Below are positions 14,032-15,492 of a stretch of 15,492 nt of DNA, one piece after another. Under the pieces are notes generated by a model. That model was not told the origin of the DNA. It did no database searches and was given only the letters and a program-made list of their open reading frames with translations. The first letter of the stretch is position 1. The number at the start of each line of letters is the position of its first letter. This DNA is from an uncultured Selenomonas sp. GTDB taxonomy: Bacteria > Bacillota > Negativicutes > Selenomonadales > Selenomonadaceae. Where the stretch lies: assembly GCA_905372355.1 (NCBI GenBank), contig CAJPOT010000026.1, positions 1 to 15,492 of the forward strand. Direction: 5' to 3'. A program made the position numbers and the translations under genes.

Positions 14032-15492
14032 TTACCAGACCTTGCCGACCATGAACCACAGGCGGTTCTTTGCCTTGGCGTCGTCGCTTGCGTTATTGGC
14101 GAGGCCGATGCGTCGCGCCCAGTCGAGGCGCAGGAAGTAGTCGCCGGGGCGGCTGTAAGAGATGCCGATGCCCCAGCCTTTGAGGGTTTCGCTGCCGTCT
14201 TTTCCGTCGTTGGCGTACTGCACGCGCCCCATGTCGAAGTAGGTGCTGAGAACGAGGTTCGGCACATCCGTCCGATACGACAGTTCCAGACTCCCGAGAA
14301 CGCCATTGTCGCCCGAGGCTTCGCCCTGCGGGTAGGCGCGTACACCATTCGCTCCGCCGAGGTAGATTTCTTCCGAGCTGTCGAGGTTCGTTCCGGCTTT
14401 CTGCGCCTGCGCCTTGAGGCTGATGTTCCAGCGGTCGCTGATCTCGTGGCGCAGGTTGAGGTTCAGCACGGCTTTCGTGAAGCTGCCTTCCGTACCTGCA
14501 CGCTTCATCTGCCGACGCGCCCAGTCAGAGTCCGCGCCGAGATGTCCGCAGTAGCCCGTGAGGTCGTAGCTCCACGAGGTGCGATATTGACGCTCTGCCC
14601 CTTTGATGCCGAGATGGAAGGTGCTGCTGTGCTTTTCAAGCTCCATGCCGACCTTCTTGTACTCGTCCTTGAGCCTGCGCCAGTCCCAGCCGTAGGAGAC
14701 GGCGAGCGAGCTTTGTGCCGTGCGCCAGAGCGGCGTCGTGCCGAAGATGCTCAAGGTGTCCGCCGTGCCTTCTGCGCCGAGCGTGCGGAAAGCTCCCGAT
14801 AGCTCGTAGTCCATGCGGCTGACGCCAATGCCGAGCGTGGTGCCGTCGGCGCCGACGGGGTGGCTGTAGCTGATACCGTAATTGTGCAGGTCTTTGTTGG
14901 AGAGGGTCAGCCCTAGGTTCAGACGGTCACCGCTCTTCGTGAGGTTTTCAAAGCTCCCTTGCAGACCGAAGCGGTAGCGGCCCGAAGGTTCGCTGCCGTA
15001 GTTCTCGCTGTAGAGGACATAGCTCTGACGCTTGCCGTCCTTGACGCGGATCGTGAGGTCGCCCGTGCCGAAGGTTGTGCCCGGCGAGAGAAGCCCTGCC
15101 GCTTCGATGCCACCGAGGGCGGCGATGTTGTATAGGGCGGTTTCCAAGGGCTTGCCTTCGATGGGTGCGCCTTCTTTGAGGGTATGCGTCATGCGCTTGA
15201 GCTGCGCGTCGCTGATGGCGGCGCTGTTTTCGATCTTGATCTTGCCGTAGCGTCCGGCGAGGATGCGGATGGTGAGCGTGCCGTCCGCATTCGACTGCGC
15301 CGGCAGGTAGGCGGCTGCCGCAGGGTAGCCGTGGCTGCGCGCGTAGTCGGTGAGTTCGGCGAGCAGGTCGTTGACGTCGATCTCGGAGATGTCGCGGCGA
15401 AGATACGCCGCCGTCCGTTCTTCGATGGCTTTTTCCAAGAGCTGCGTGCCGTCCTGCTCGACGTCGATGCGCGAGAGGCGAAAAGGCATCAT
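14032..15492 (-). CDS. TpsB/ShlB-FhaC-type outer-membrane transporter, copy 2 (5' end outside the window)
   Basis: This is an outer-membrane two-partner secretion pore. The last 487 codons (486 residues plus stop) are visible. By comparison with copy 1, 59 codons (signal peptide and linker) lie beyond 15492, giving about 545 residues in all, normal for the family. The visible part starts at MMPFRLSRIDVEQ (an internal Met pair, not the start). It continues through the POTRA_2-like domain, the ShlB barrel from YSENYGSEPSG, a loop-6-like motif NGVRAYPQGEASGDNG (the family's VRGY/VRGF position), and final strands ending in VGKVW with a terminal aromatic residue. It converges on lytR2, with a terminator between. 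Its partner exoprotein would be expected to the right of the window. Confidence 0.93.
   Translation of the reverse strand: MMPFRLSRIDVEQDGTQLLEKAIEERTAAYLRRDISEIDVNDLLAELTDYARSHGYPAAAAYLPAQSNADGTLTIRILAGRYGKIKIENSAAISDAQLKRMTHTLKEGAPIEGKPLETALYNIAALGGIEAAGLLSPGTTFGTGDLTIRVKDGKRQSYVLYSENYGSEPSGRYRFGLQGSFENLTKSGDRLNLGLTLSNKDLHNYGISYSHPVGADGTTLGIGVSRMDYELSGAFRTLGAEGTADTLSIFGTTPLWRTAQSSLAVSYGWDWRRLKDEYKKVGMELEKHSSTFHLGIKGAERQYRTSWSYDLTGYCGHLGADSDWARRQMKRAGTEGSFTKAVLNLNLRHEISDRWNISLKAQAQKAGTNLDSSEEIYLGGANGVRAYPQGEASGDNGVLGSLELSYRTDVPNLVLSTYFDMGRVQYANDGKDGSETLKGWGIGISYSRPGDYFLRLDWARRIGLANNASDDAKAKNRLWFMVGKVW
14822..15492. repeat. Terminal direct repeat, right copy
   Basis: Identical to bases 1-671 (offset 14821), inside tpsB copy 2. 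It covers the POTRA region and the early barrel. Confidence 0.97.

Noticed and set aside
1..15492. A complete circular plasmid or phage because of the terminal repeat
   Set aside because: No replication, partition, mobilisation, integrase or structural phage gene is visible; repeated tpsB genes explain the ends equally well.

Overview
The window most likely comes from a diderm Firmicute of the Negativicutes (Selenomonas or a relative). It is G+C-rich and combines outer-membrane secretion systems (two-partner secretion TpsB/TpsA and a classical type V autotransporter) with Firmicutes-style LytTR response regulators and an Rpn-type nuclease whose C-terminal tail is rich in EGR repeats. The genus is inferred from gene content; no rRNA or other phylogenetic marker is present.

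Layout. Left half, minus strand: an apparent operon reading right to left, consisting of a BacNav-like voltage-gated channel gene, a filamentous-haemagglutinin-type exoprotein gene (tpsA) and the outer-membrane transporter gene (tpsB), which runs off the left edge. Divergent from it, on the plus strand, is an orphan LytTR response regulator (lytR1). Next come an internally deleted tpsB remnant, an Rpn-family nuclease gene with its own strong promoter and terminator, and a second, frameshifted tpsB tail. That tail lies 6 nt beyond the stop codon of a 1718-residue autotransporter gene. The autotransporter has a leader ORF upstream that looks like the decapitated start of a family 8 glycosyltransferase. 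A second, nearly identical regulator (lytR2) is divergent from it, and a second tpsB copy runs off the right edge.

The same module therefore appears repeatedly: a LytTR regulator gene, a divergent promoter with a fixed architecture (two direct repeats 20 bp apart, 10 bp, a -35 box, 17 bp, a -10 box), a surface-protein cargo, and a tpsB 3' end that faces the next regulator. The cargo differs between modules (channel + TpsA + TpsB, or GT8 fragment + autotransporter), while the regulator, promoter and tpsB tail are retained. I read this as a tandem array of regulated surface-protein cassettes in which cargo is exchanged and paralogues are homogenised by recombination. The regulators probably control the divergent secretion operons, but no sensor kinase is present in the window.

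The first 671 bases are identical to the last 671. This may reflect two recent tpsB paralogues, a contig broken in a repeat, or an overlap from circular assembly; the sequence alone cannot decide. All long plus-strand ORFs opposite tpsA, tpsB and the autotransporter gene are treated as shadows.
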